Shown: in pieces, positions 12,871 through 24,049 of the stretch | Layout of the letters: every line of letters starts with the position of its first letter | Numbering within the stretch: position 1 is the first letter of the stretch | DNA from: Petrolisthes cinctipes | Lineage: Eukaryota > Arthropoda > Malacostraca > Decapoda > Porcellanidae | Reading direction: 5' to 3' | Assembly: GCA_033782935.1 (NCBI GenBank) | Contig: JAWQEG010000474.1 | Coordinates: 2,356,001 to 2,420,000 of the forward strand | DNA length: 64,000 bases | Notes under the pieces: model-generated | What the model was told of the DNA's origin: nothing | The model's database searches: none | What the model saw: the letters and a program-made list of their open reading frames with translations, nothing else | Translations under genes and position numbers: made by a program

Positions 12871-14213
12871 CTCAAATTCTGGCCCTAAACACCCGAAAAT
12901 TCGATATTTTGGGGTCCCAGAAGCGATCTGTACATGCCTACTCCGTGTTAGAGTATTTTCAAAATTCAGGCCCAAAACATGCTGAAAATCGATATTTTTG
13001 GTGCCCAAAGTCAATATGTGCATGTATCTTCTGTACCCGTTTATATCTCGAATTCAGGCTCAAAACACCCGAAAATTCAATATGTTGGGGTCCCAGAAGC
13101 AATCTGTACAGTGCTAGAATATTTTCAAAATATAGGCTAAAAACATGCTAAAAATCGATCTTTTAGGTGCCAAAAATTCGATATCTCAAATTCAGTCCCA
13201 AAACACCCGAAAATTCGATATTTAAGGGTCCCAGAAGCGATCTGTACATGCCTACTCCGTTTTAGAGTATTTTCAAAATACAGGCCCAAAACATGCTGAA
13301 AATCGATATTTTAGATGCCCAAAGTCAATATGTGCATGTATCTTCTGTACCCGTTTATATCTCAAATTCAGGCTCAAAACACCCGAAAATTCAATATTTT
13401 GGGGTCCCAGAAGCAATCTGTACATGCCTACACAGTGCTAGAATATTTTCAAAATATAGGCTAAAAACATGCTAAAAATCGACATTTTAGGTGCCAAAAA
13501 ATCTATATCTCAAATTCAGTCCCAAAACACCCGCAAATTCGATATTTAGAGGTCCCAGAAGGTATCTGTACATGCCTACTCCTTGTTAGAGTAATTTCAA
13601 AATACAGGCCAAAAACATACTGAAAATCGATCTTTTAGGTGCCCAAAAGTCGATATGTGCATGCATCTTCTGTACCCGTTTATATCTCAAATTCTGGCCC
13701 TAAACACCCGAAAATTCGATATTTTGGGGTCCCAGAAGCGATCTGTACATGCCTACTCCGTGTTAGAGTATTTTCAAAATTCAGGCCCAAAACATGCTGA
13801 AAATCGATATTTTTGGTGCCCAAAGTCAATATGTGCATGTATCTTCTGTACCCGTTTATATCTCAATTTCAGGCTCAAAACACCCGAAAATTCAATAATT
13901 TTGGGGTCCCAGAAGCAATCTGTACATGCCTACTCAGTGCTAGAATATTTTCAAAATATAGGCTAAAAACATGCTAAAAATCGATCTTTTAGGTGCCAAA
14001 AAGTCGATATCTCAAATTCAGTCCCAAAACACCCGAAAATTCGATATTTAGAGGTCCCAGAAGCGATCTGTACATGCCTACTCCGTGTTAGAGTATTTTC
14101 AAAATACATGCTCAAAACATACTGAAAATCGATCTTTTAGGTGCACAAAAGTCGATATGTGCATGCATCTTCAGTACCCGTTTATATCTCAAATTCAGGC
14201 TGAAAACACCCGA

Positions 14214-14230
14214 AAATTCTTTTTTTGGGG
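14214..14230 (+). repeat. T-tract variant in A2 half-unit 2, copy 1
   Basis: The usual 'gaaaattcaatattttgggg' is replaced by a run of seven T (14220-14226) followed by five G. Two related copies follow at 15723-15730 and 17216-17223, both with eight T. Copy spacing is about 1,503 and 1,493 bp, equal to three trimers. The variant arose once and was spread by block amplification. Confidence 0.88.
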
Positions 14231-15722
14231 GTCCCAGAAGCAATCTGTACATGCCTACTCAGTGTTAGAGTATTTTCAAAATACAGGCCCAAAACATGCT
14301 GAAAATCGATATTTTAGATGCCAAAAGTCAATATGTGCATGTATCTTCTGTACCCGTTTATATCTCAAATTCAGGCTCAAAACACCCGAAAATTCAATAT
14401 TTTGGGGTCCCAGAAGCAATCTGTACATGCCTACACAGTGCTAGAATATTTTCAAAATATAGGCTAAAAACATGCTAAAAATCGACATTTTAGGTGCCAA
14501 AAAATCGATATCTCAAATTCAGTCCCAAAACACCCGAAAATTCGATATTTAGAGGTCCCAGAAGGTATCTGTACATGCCTACTCCTTGTTAGAGTATTTT
14601 CAAAATACAGGCCAAAAACATACTGAAAATCGATCTTTTAGGTGCCCAAAAGTCGATATGTGCATGCATCTTCTGTACCCGTTTATATCTCAAATTCTGG
14701 CCCTAAACACCCAAAAATTCGATATTTTGGGGTCCCAGAAGCGATCTGTACATGCCTACTCCGTGTTAGAGTATTTTCAAAATTCAGGCCCAAAACATGC
14801 TGAAAATCGATATTTTTGGTGCCCAAAGTCAATATGTGCATGTATCTTCTGTACCCGTTTATATCTCAAATTCAGGCTCAAAACACCCGAAAATTCAATA
14901 TTTTGGGGTCCCAGAAGCAATCTGTACATGCCTACTCAGTGCTAGAATATTTTCAAAATATAGGCTAAAAACATGCTAAATATCGATCTTTTAGGTGCCA
15001 AAAATTCGATATCTCAAATTCAGTCCCAAAACACCCGAAAATTCGATATTTAGGGGTCCCAGAAGCGATCTGTACATGCCTACTCCGTGTTAGAGTATTT
15101 TCAAAATACATGCTCAAAACATACTGAAAATCGATCTTTTAGGTGCACAAAAGTCGATATGTGCATGCATCTTCAGTACCCGTTTATATCTCAAATTCTG
15201 GCCCTAAACACCCGAAAATTCGATATTTTGGGGTCCCAGAAGCGATCTGTACATGCCTACTCCGTGTTAGAGTATTTTCAAAATTCAGGCCCAAAACATG
15301 CTGAAAATCGATATTTTTGGTGCCCAAAGTCAATATGTGCATGTATCTTCTGTACCCGTTTATATCTCAAATTCAGGCTCAAAACACCCGAAAATTCAAT
15401 ATTTTGGGGTCCCAGAAGCAATCTGTACATGCCTACTCAGTGCTAGAATATTTTCAAAATATAGGCTAAAAACATGCTAAAAATCGATCTTTTAGGTGCC
15501 AAAAAGTCGATATCTCAAATTCAGTCCCAAAACACCCGAAAATTCGATATTTAGGGGTCCCAGAAGCGATCTGTACATGCCTACTCCGTGTTAGAGGATT
15601 TTCAAAATACATGCTCAAAACATACTGAAAATCGATCTTTTAGGTGCACAAAAGTCGATATGTGCATGCATCTTCAGTACCCGTTTATATCTCAAATTCA
15701 GGCTCAAAACACCCGAAAATTC

Positions 15723-15730
15723 TTTTTTTT
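15723..15730 (+). repeat. T-tract variant, copy 2 (eight T)
   Basis: This is the same replacement of 'caatattttg' by a T run as near 14220, here with eight T then four G. It sits in the same monomer class and is followed by the matching private mark 'gatgccaaaag'. Confidence 0.88.
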
Positions 15731-17215
15731 GGGGTCCCAGAAGCAATCTGTACATGCCTACTCAGTGTTAGAGTATTTTCAAAATACAGGCCCAAAACAT
15801 GCTGAAAATCGATATTTTAGATGCCAAAAGTCAATATGTGCATGTATCTTCTGTACCCGTTTATATCTCAAATTCAGGCTCAAAACACCCGAAAATTCAA
15901 TATTTTGGGGTCCCAGAAGCAATCTGTACATGCCTACACAGTGCTAGAATATTTTCAAAATATAGGCTAAAAACATGCTAAAAATCGACATTTTAGGTGC
16001 CAAAAAATCGATATCTCAAATTCAGTCCCAAAACACCCGAAAATTCGATATTCAGAGGTCCCAGAAGGTATCTGTACATGCCTACTCCGTGTTAGAGTAT
16101 TTTCAAAATACAGGCCAAAAACATACTGAAAATCGATCTTTTAGGTGCCCAAAAGTCGATATGTGCATGCATCTTCTGTACCCGTTTATATCTCAAATTC
16201 TGGCCCTAAACACCCGAAAATTCGATATTTTGGGGTCCCAGAAGCGATCTGTACATGCCTACTCCGTGTTAGAGTATTTTCAAAATTCAGGCTCAAAACA
16301 TGCTGAAAATCGATATTTTTGGTGCCCAAAGTCAATATGTGCATGTATCTTCTGTACCCGTTTATATCTCAAATTCAGGCTCAAAACACCCGAAAATTCA
16401 ATATTTTGGGGTCCCAGAAGCAATCTGTACATGCCTACTCAGTGCTAGAATATTTTCAAAATATAGGCTAAAAACATGCTAAATATCGATCTTTTAGGTG
16501 CCAAAAATTCTATATCTCAAATTCAGTCCCAAAACACCCGAAAATTCGATATTTAGAGGTCCCAGAAGGTATCTGTACATGCCTACTCCGTGTTAGAGTA
16601 TTTTCAAAATACATGCTCAAAACATACTGAAAATCGATCTTTTAGGTGCCCAAAAGTCGATATGTGCATGCATCTTCTGTACCCGTTTATATCTCAAATT
16701 CTGGCCCTAAACACCCGAAAATTCGATATTTTGGGGTCCCAGAAGCAATCTGTACATGCCTACTCCGTGTTAGAGTATTTTCAAAATTCAGGCCCAAAAC
16801 ATGCTGAAAATCGATATTTTTGGTGCCCAAAGTCAATATGTGCATGTATCTTCTGTACCCTTTTATATCTCGAATTCAGGCTCAAAACACCCGAAAATTC
16901 AATATTTTGGGGTCCCAGAAGCAATCTGTACAGTGCTAGAATATTTTCAAAATATAGGCTAAAAACATGCTAAAAATCGATCTTTTAGGTGCCAAAAAGT
17001 CGATATCTCAAATTCAGTCCCAAAACACCCGAAAATTCGATATTTAGGGGTCCCAGAATCGATCTGTACATGCCTACTCCGTGTTAGAGTATTTTCAAAA
17101 TACATGCTCAAAACATACTGAAAATCGATCTTTTAGGTGCACAAAAGTCGATATGTGCATGCATCTTCAGTACCCGTTTATATCTCAAATTCAGGCTCAA
17201 AACACCCGAAAATTC

Positions 17216-17223
17216 TTTTTTTT
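17216..17223 (+). repeat. T-tract variant, copy 3 (eight T)
   Basis: This is the third copy of the T-tract variant, also followed by 'gatgccaaaag'. It differs by 'ggggtgccag' where the others have 'gtcccag'. Confidence 0.88.
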
Positions 17224-20083
17224 GGGGTGCCAGAAGCAATCTGTACATGCCTACTCAGTGTTAGAGTATTTTCAAAATTCAGGCCCAAAACATGCTGAAA
17301 ATCGATATTTTAGATGCCAAAAGTCAATATGTGCATGTATCTTCTGTACCCGTTTATATCTCAAATTCAGGCTCAAAACACCCGAAAATTCAATATTTTG
17401 GGGTCCCAGAAGCAATCTGTACTTGCCTACACAGTGCTAGAATATTTTCAAAATATAGGCTAAAAACATGCTAAAAATCGACATTTTAGGTGCCAAAAAA
17501 TCGATATCTCAAATTCAGTCCCAAAACACCCGAAAATTCGATATTTAGAGGTCCCAGAAGGTATCTGTACATGCCTACTCCGTGTTAGAGTATTTTCAAA
17601 ATACAGGCCAAAAACATACTGAAAATCGATCTTTTAGGTGCACAAAAGTCGATATGTGCATGCATCTTCTGTACCCGTTTATATCTCAAATTCTGGCCCT
17701 AAACACCCGAAAATTCGATATTTTGGGGTCCCAGAAGCGATCTGTACATGCCTACTCCGTGTTAGAGTATTTTCAAAATTCAGGCCCAAAACATGCTGAA
17801 AATCGATATTTTTGGTGCCCAAAGTCAATATGTGCATGTATCTTCTGTACCCGTTTATATCTCAAATTCAGGCTCAAAACACCCGAAAATTCAATATTTT
17901 GGGGTCCCAGAAGCAATCTGTACATGCCTACTCAGTGCTAGAATATTTTCAAAATATAGGCTAAAAACATGCTAAATATCGATCTTTTAGGTGCCAAAAA
18001 TTCGATATCTCAAATTCAGTCCCAAAACACCTTAAAATTCGATATTTAGGGGTCCCAGAAGCGATCTGTACATGCCTACTCCGTGTTAGAGTATTTTCAA
18101 AATACATGCTCAAAACATACTGAAAATCGATCTTTTAGGTGCACAAAAGTCGATATGTGCATGCATCTTCAGTACCCGTTTATATCTCAAATTCAGGCTC
18201 AAAACACCCGAAAATTCAATATTTTGGGGTCCCAGAAGCGATCTGTACATGCCTACTCCGTGTTAGAGTATTTTCAAAATTCAGGCCCAAAACATGCTGA
18301 AAATCGATATTTTTGGTGCCCAAAGTCAATATGTGCATGTATCTTCTGTACCCGTTTATATCTCAAATTCAGGCTCAAAACACCCGAAAATTCAATATTT
18401 AGGGTCCCAGAAGCAATCTGTACATGCCTACTCAGTGCTAGAATATTTTCAAAATATAGGCTAAAAACATGCTAAAAATCGATCTTTTAGGTGCCAAAAA
18501 TTCGATATCTCATATTCAGTCCCAAAACACCCGAAAATTCGATATTTAGGGGTTCCAGAAGCGATCTGTACATGCCTACTCCGTGTTAGAGTATTTTCAA
18601 AATACATGCTCAAAACATACTGAAAATCGATCTTTTAGGTGCACAAAAGTCGATATGTGCATGCATCTTCAGTACCCGTTTATATCTCAAATTCAGGCTC
18701 AAAACAACCGAAAATTCAATATTTTGGGGTTCCAGAAGCAATCTGTACATGCCTACTCAGTGTTAGAGTATTTTCAAAATACAGGCCCAAAACATGCTGA
18801 AAATCGATATTTTAGATGCCCAAAGTCAATATGTGCATGTATCTTCTGTACCCGTTTATATCTCAAATTCAGGCTCAAAACACCCGAAAATTCAATATTT
18901 TGGGGTCCCAGAAGCAATCTGTACATGCCTACACAGTGCTAGAATATTTTCAAAATATAGGCTAAAAACATGCTAAAAATCGACATTTTGGGTGCCAAAA
19001 AATCGATATCTCAAATTCAGTCCCAAAACACCCGAAAATTCGATATTTAGAGGTCCCAGAAGGTATCTGTACATGCCTACAGTGTGTTAGAGTATTTTCA
19101 AAATACAGGCCAAAAACATACTGAAAATCGATCTTTTAGGTGCCCAAAAGTCGATATGTGCATGCATCTTCTGTACCCGTTTATATCTCAAATTCTGGCC
19201 CAAAACACCCGAAAATTCGATATTTTGGGGTCCCAGAAGCGATCTGTACATGCCTACTCCGTGTTAGAGTATTTTCAAAATACAGGCCCAAAACATGCTG
19301 AAAATCGATATTTTTGGTGCCCAAAGTCAATATGTGCATGTATCTTCTGCACCCGTTCATATCTCGAATTTAGGCTCAAAACACCCGAAAATTTAATATT
19401 TTGGGCTCCCAGAAGCAATCTGTACAGTGCTAGAATATTTTCAAAATATAGGCTAAAAACATGCTAAAAATCGATCTTTTAGGTGCCAAAAAGTCGATAT
19501 CTCAAATTCAGTCCCAAAACACCCGAAAATTCGATATTTAGGGGTCCCAGAAGCGATTTGTACATGCCTACTCCGTTTTAGAGTATTTTCAATATACATG
19601 CTCAAAACATACTGAAAATCGATCTTTTAGGTGCACAAAAGTCGATATGTGCATGCATCTTCAGTACCCGTTTATATCTCAAATTCAGGCTCAAAACACC
19701 CGAAAATTCAATATTTTGGGGTCCCTGAAGCAATCTGTACATGCCTACTCAGTGTTAGAGTATTTTCAAAATACAGGCCCAAAACATGCTGAAAATCGAT
19801 ATTTTAGATGCCCAAAGTCAATATGTGCATGTATCTTCTGTACCCGTTTATATCTCAAATTCAGGCTCAAAACACCCGAAAATTCAATATTTTGGGGTCC
19901 CAGAAGCAATCTGTACATGCCTACACAGTGCTAGAATATTTTCAAAATATAGGCTAAAAACATGCTAAAAATCGACATTTTGGGTGTCAATAAATCGATA
20001 TCTCAAATTCAGTCCCAAAACACCCGAAAATTCGATATTTAGAGGTCCCAGAAGGTATCTGTACATGCCTACAGTGTGTTAGA

Positions 20084-20098
20084 GTATTTTCAAAATAC
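20084..20098. repeat. 7-bp perfect dyad with one-base centre (A form)
   Basis: The sequence 'gtattttcaaaatac' is a perfect inverted repeat (GTATTTT / AAAATAC around one C). It occurs at the same place in most A and many B monomers, so there are probably over a hundred copies in the window. It could be a protein-binding site or form a small cruciform or hairpin; neither is shown by sequence alone. Confidence 0.85.
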
Positions 20099-20114
20099 AG
20101 GCCAAAAACATACT

Positions 20115-20202
20115 GAAAATCGATCTTTTAGGTGCCCAAAAGTCGATATGTGCATGCATCTTCTGTACCCGTTTATATCTCAAATTCTGGCCCTAAACAC
20201 CC
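20115..20202 (+). repeat. Half-unit 1 of the monomer (88 bp)
   Basis: This half runs from 'gaaaatcgatctttt' to 'aaacaccc'. It aligns with the following 89-bp half (20203-20291) along its full length with few gaps. Shared blocks in the same order include 'gaaaat(t)cgat-tttt', 'ccca-aag-cgat-tgt-catg', 'tat-t--caaa' and 'ggccc-aaaca'. My hand alignment gives about 62 matches in 91 columns. The 29 bp missing from type C lie in this half. Confidence 0.75.
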
Positions 20203-20291
20203 GAAAATTCGATATTTTGGGGTCCCAGAAGCGATCTGTACATGCCTACTCCGTGTTAGAGTATTTTCAAAATACAGGCCCAAAACATGCT
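20203..20291 (+). repeat. Half-unit 2 of the monomer (89 bp)
   Basis: This half runs from 'gaaaattcgatatttt' through the 'ttagagtattttcaaaatac' segment to the next 'gaaaat'. It is the diverged paralogue of the preceding 88 bp, so the present monomer looks like an old dimer of an 88-89-bp ancestor. Only this half carries the perfect 7-bp dyad; the homologous place in half 1 reads 'tatctcaaattc'. Confidence 0.75.
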
Positions 20292-20418
20292 GAAAATCGA
20301 TATTTTTGGTGCCCAAAGTCAATATGTGCATGTATCTTCTGTACCCGTTTATATCTCAAATTCAGGCTCAAAACACCCGAAAATTCAATATTCTGGGGTC
20401 CCAGAAGCAATCTGTACA
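20253..20418 (+). repeat. Type B monomer, short form, 166 bp (B1 example)
   Basis: This B monomer ends 'ctgtacagtgctag' where the long form reads 'ctgtacatgcctactcagtg' then 'ctag'. Ten bases, 'tgcctactca', are missing, with a two-base 'ca' match at the breakpoint. The same short junction recurs about once per 992-bp unit, so the deletion arose once and was then amplified as part of the higher-order repeat. Confidence 0.92.
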
Positions 20419-20566
20419 GTGCTAGAATATTTTCAAAATATAGGCTAAAAACATGCTAAAAATCGATCTTTTAGGTGTCAAAAAGTCGATATCTCAAATT
20501 CAGTCGCAAAACACCCGAAAATTCGATATTTAGGGGTCCCAGAAGCGATCTGTACATGCCTACTCC
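20419..20566 (+). repeat. Type C monomer, 148 bp, internally deleted (C1 example)
   Basis: Type C lacks 29 bp of half-unit 1, the stretch running from 'gtgcatgcat' to 'cgtttatat'. The junction near 20490-20492 reads 'gtcgatatctcaaattc'. An 'atat' occurs at both edges of the missing segment in A and B, consistent with slippage or end joining at microhomology. C also starts 'gtgctagaatatttt' and contains the in-frame stops that end the apparent reading frames. Its length, close to a nucleosome core, may be coincidental. Confidence 0.93.
20427..20441. repeat. 7-bp perfect dyad with one-base centre (C form)
   Basis: The homologous position in type C reads 'atattttcaaaatat', again a perfect dyad. 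Compared with the A form, the outer base of each arm has changed (G to A on the left, C to T on the right), so pairing is kept. This form recurs in nearly all C monomers. Confidence 0.85.
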
Positions 20567-20743
20567 GTGTTAGAGTATTTTCAAAATACATGCTCAAATC
20601 ATACTGAAAATCGATCTTTTAGGTGCACAAAAGTCGATATGTGCATGCATCTTCAGTACCCGTTTATATCTCAAATTCAGGCTCAAAACACCCGAAAATT
20701 CAATATTTTGGGGTCCCAGAAGCAATCTGTACATGCCTACTCA
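20567..20743 (+). repeat. Type A monomer, second class (A2 example)
   Basis: This is the 177-bp monomer that opens the second trimer of the 992-bp unit. It differs from A1 by 'tacatgctca' in place of 'tacaggccaa', 'ggtgcacaaa' in place of 'ggtgcccaaa', and 'cttcagtacc' in place of 'cttctgtacc'. These class marks recur together hundreds of times, so A1 and A2 are stable separate lineages. Confidence 0.9.
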
Positions 20744-20919
20744 GTGTTAGAGTATTTTCAAAATTCAGGCCCAAAACATGCTGAAAATCGATATTTTAGA
20801 TGCCCAAAGTCAATATGTGCATGTATCTTCTGTACCCGTTTATATCTCAAATTCAGGCTCAAAACACCCGAAAATTCAATATTTTGGGGTCACAGAAGCA
20901 ATCTGTACATGCCTACACA
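20744..20919 (+). repeat. Type B monomer, long form, 176 bp (B2 example)
   Basis: This monomer keeps the 10 bp missing in B1 and ends 'catgcctacacagtgctag'. Its class mark is 'ttagatgcccaaagtcaata'. Like B1 it has CpA where A monomers have CpG. Here the dyad is broken by one change, reading 'gtattttcaaaattc'; many other B2 copies keep the intact 'gtattttcaaaatac'. Confidence 0.9.
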
Positions 20920-23900
20920 GTGCTAGAATATTTTCAAAATATAGGCTAAAAACATGCTAAAAATCGACATTTTGGGTGCCAAAAAATCGATATCTCAAAT
21001 TCAGTCCCAAAACACCCGAAAATTCGATATTTAGAGGTCCCAGAAGGTATCTGTACATGCCTACAGTGTGTTAGAGTATTTTCAAAATACAGGCCAAAAA
21101 CATACTGAAAATCGATCTTTTAGGTGCCCAAAAGTCGATATGTGCATGCATCTTCTGTACCCGTTTATATCTCAAATTCTGGCCCTAAACACCTGAAAAT
21201 TCGATATTTTGGGGTCCCAGAAGCGATCTGTACATGCCTACTCCGTGTTAGAGTATTTTCAAAATACAGGCCCAAAACATGCTGAAAATCGATATTTTTG
21301 GTGCCCAAAGTCAATATGTGCATGTATCTTCTGTACCCGTTTATATCTCAAATTCAGGCTCAAAACACCCGAAAATTCAATATTTTGGGGTCCCAGAAGC
21401 AATCTGTACAGTGCTAGAATATTTTCAAAATATAGGCTAAAAACATGCTAAAATTCGATCTTTTAGGTGCCAAAAAGTCGATATCTCAAATTCAGTCCCA
21501 AAACACCCGAAAATTCGATATTTAGGGGTCCCAGAAGCGATCTGTACATGCCTACTCCGTGTTAGGGTATTTTCAAAATACATGCTCAAAACATACTGAA
21601 AATCGATCTTTTAGGTGCACAAAAGTCGATATGTGCATGCATCTTCAGTACCCGTTTATATCTCAAATTCAGGCTCAAAACACCCGAAAATTCAATATTT
21701 TGGGGTCCCAGAAGCAATCTGTACATGCCTACTCAGTGTTAGAGTATTTTCAAAATTCAGGCCCAAAACATGCTGAAAATCGATATTTTAGATGCCCAAA
21801 GTCAATATGTGCATGTATCTTCTGTACCCGTTTATATCTCAAATTCAGGCTCAAAACACCCGAAAATTCAATATTTTGGGGTCCCAGAAGCAATCTGTAC
21901 ATGCCTACACAGTGCTAGAATATTTTCAAAATATAGGCTAAAAACATGCTAAAAATCGACATTTTAGGTGCCAAAAAATCGATATCTCAAATTCAGTCCC
22001 AAAACACCCGAAAATTCGATATTTAGAGGTCCCAGAAGGTATCTGTACATGCCTACTCCGTGTTAAAGTATTTTCAAAATACAGGCCAAAATCATACTGA
22101 AAATCGATCTTTTAGGTGCCCAAAAGTCGATATGTGCATGCATCTTCTGTACCCGTTTATATCTCAAATTCTGGCCCTAAACACCCGAAAATTCGATATT
22201 TTGGGGTCCCAGAAGCGATCTGTACATGCCTACTCCGTGTTAGAGTATTTTCAAAATTCAGGCCCAAAACATGCTGAAAATCGATATTTTTGGTGCCCAA
22301 AGTCAATATGTGCATGCATCTTCTGTACCCGTTTATATCTCGAATTCAGGCTCAAAACACCCGAAAATTCAATATTTTGGGGTTCCAGAAGCAATCTGTA
22401 CAGTGCTAGAATATTTTCAAAATATAGGCTAAAAACATGCTAAAAATCGATCTTTTAGGTGCCAAAAAGTCGGTATCTCAAATTCAGTCCCAAAACACCC
22501 GAAAATTCGATATTTAGGGGTCCCAGAAGCGATCTGTACATGCCTACTCCGTTTTAGAGTATTTTCAAAATACATGCTCAAAACATACTGAAAATCGATC
22601 TTTTAGGTGCACAAAAGTCGATATGTGCATGCATCTTCAGTACCCGTTTATATCTCAAATTCAGGCTCAAAACACCCGAAAATTCAATATTTTGGGGTCC
22701 CAGAAGCAATCTGTACATGCCTACTCAGTGTTAGAGTATTTTCAAAATACAGGCCCAAAACATGCTGAAAATCGATTTTTTAGATGCCCAAAGTCAATAT
22801 GTGCATGTATCTTCTGTACCCGTTTATATCTCAAATTCAGGCTCAAAACACCCGAAAATTCAATATTTTGGGGTCCCAGAAGCAATCTGTACATGCCTAC
22901 ACAGTGCTAGAATATTTTCAAAATATAGGCTAAAAACATGCTAAAAATCGACATTTTAGGTGCCAAAAAATCGATATCTCAAATTCAGTCCCAAAACACC
23001 CGAAAATTCGATATTTAGAGGTCCCAGAAGGTATCTGTACATGCCTACTCCGTGTTAGAGTATTTTCAAAATACAGGCCAAAAACATACTGAAAATCGAT
23101 CTTTTAGGTGCCCAAAAGTCGATATGTGCATGCATCTTCTGTACCCGTTTATATCTCAAATTCTGGCCCTAAACACCCGAAAATTCGATATTTTGGGGTC
23201 CCAGAAGCGATCTGTACATGCCTACTCCGTGTTAGAGTATTTTCAAAATACAGGCCCAAAACATGCTGAAAATCGATATTTTTGGTGCCCAAAGTCAATA
23301 TGTGCATGTATCTTCTGTACCCGTTTATATCTCAAATTCAGGCTCAAAACACCCGAAAATTCAATATTTTGGGGTCCCAGAAGCAATCTGTACAGTGCTA
23401 GAATATTTTCAAAATATAGGCTAAAAACATGCTAAAATTCGATCTTTTAGGTGCCAAAAAGTCGATATCTCAAATTCAGTCCCAAAACACCCGAAAATTC
23501 GATATTTAGGGGTCCCAGAAGCGATCTGTACATGCCTACTCCGTGTTAGAGTATTTTCAAAATACATGCTCAAAACATACTGAAAATCGATCTTTTAGGT
23601 GCACAAAAGTCGATATGTGCATGCATCTTCAGTACCCGTTTATATCTCAAATTCAGGCTCAAAACACCCGAAAATTCAATATTTTGGGGTCCCAGAAGCA
23701 ATCTGTACATGCCTACTCAGTGTTAGAGTATTTTCAAAATTCAGGCCCAAAACATGCTGAAAATCGATATTTTAGATGCCCAAAGTCAATATGTGCATGT
23801 ATCTTCTGTACCCGTTTATATCTCAAATTCAGGCTCAAAACACCCGAAAATTCAATATTTTGGGGTCCCAGAAGCAATCTGTACATGCCTACACAGTACT

Positions 23901-24049
23901 AGAATATTTTCAAAATATAGGCTAAAAACATGCTAAAAATCGACATTTTGGGTGCCAAAAAATCGATATCTCAAATTCAGTCCTAAAACACCCGAAAATT
24001 CGATATTTAGAGGTCCCAGAAGGTATCTGTACATGCCTACAGTGTGTTA

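Larger units (their letters stand above)
11313..19075 (+). repeat. 501-bp trimer domain
   Basis: Trimer starts at 14085, 14586, 15087, 15588, 16089 and 16590 are exactly 501 bp apart (177+176+148), so most B monomers here keep the 10 bp missing from B1 further right. The spacing drops to 491 bp at 16590-17081. The domain also contains the three T-tract variants and a block near 12148-12870 that resembles 4061-4783 at an 8,087-bp offset. There is no gene. Confidence 0.9.
20076..20252 (+). repeat. Type A monomer, 177 bp (A1 example)
   Basis: This full-length monomer contains both half-units and the 29 bp that type C lacks. It carries CpG at three positions that read CpA in type B ('gtcgatatg', 'ttcgatatt', 'agcgatctg'). 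Its length is exactly 59 codons and one forward frame has no stop, which explains the spurious reading frames over the whole array. Hand-counted GC of an A monomer is about 40%. Confidence 0.93.
20076..21067 (+). repeat. Reference 992-bp higher-order repeat unit (A1-B1-C1-A2-B2-C2)
   Basis: This unit is a clean example of the dominant higher-order repeat. Using the 'gtgttag/gtgctag' landmark as the monomer start, successive starts are 20076, 20253, 20419, 20567, 20744, 20920 and 21068, giving lengths 177, 166, 148, 177, 176 and 148 bp. The two trimers differ by the 10-bp deletion at the end of B1 and by diagnostic bases: A1 has 'tacaggccaaaaa' and 'ctgtacc', A2 has 'tacatgctcaaaa' and 'cagtacc', and B2 has 'ttagatgccc' where B1 has 'tttggtgccc'. 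Equivalent A2 starts recur at 19575, 21559, 22551 and 23543, exactly 992 bp apart. Monomer phase is my choice; any rotation is equivalent. Confidence 0.93.

Noticed and set aside
20203..20225. Possible CENP-B-box-like motif around 'attcgatattttggggt', and on the other strand around 'tttcgggtgttttggga'
   Set aside because: Each matches TTCG and GGG with the right spacing (about 7 of 9 core positions) but lacks the central A and the C of CGGG. With such AT-rich repeats the partial match is not convincing, and the host is unknown.
20917..20945. Bacterial-type terminator or hairpin from the 'tattttcaaaata' dyad
   Set aside because: The dyad is AT-rich, has a one-base centre, lacks a GC stem and following T run, and is repeated in nearly every monomer.
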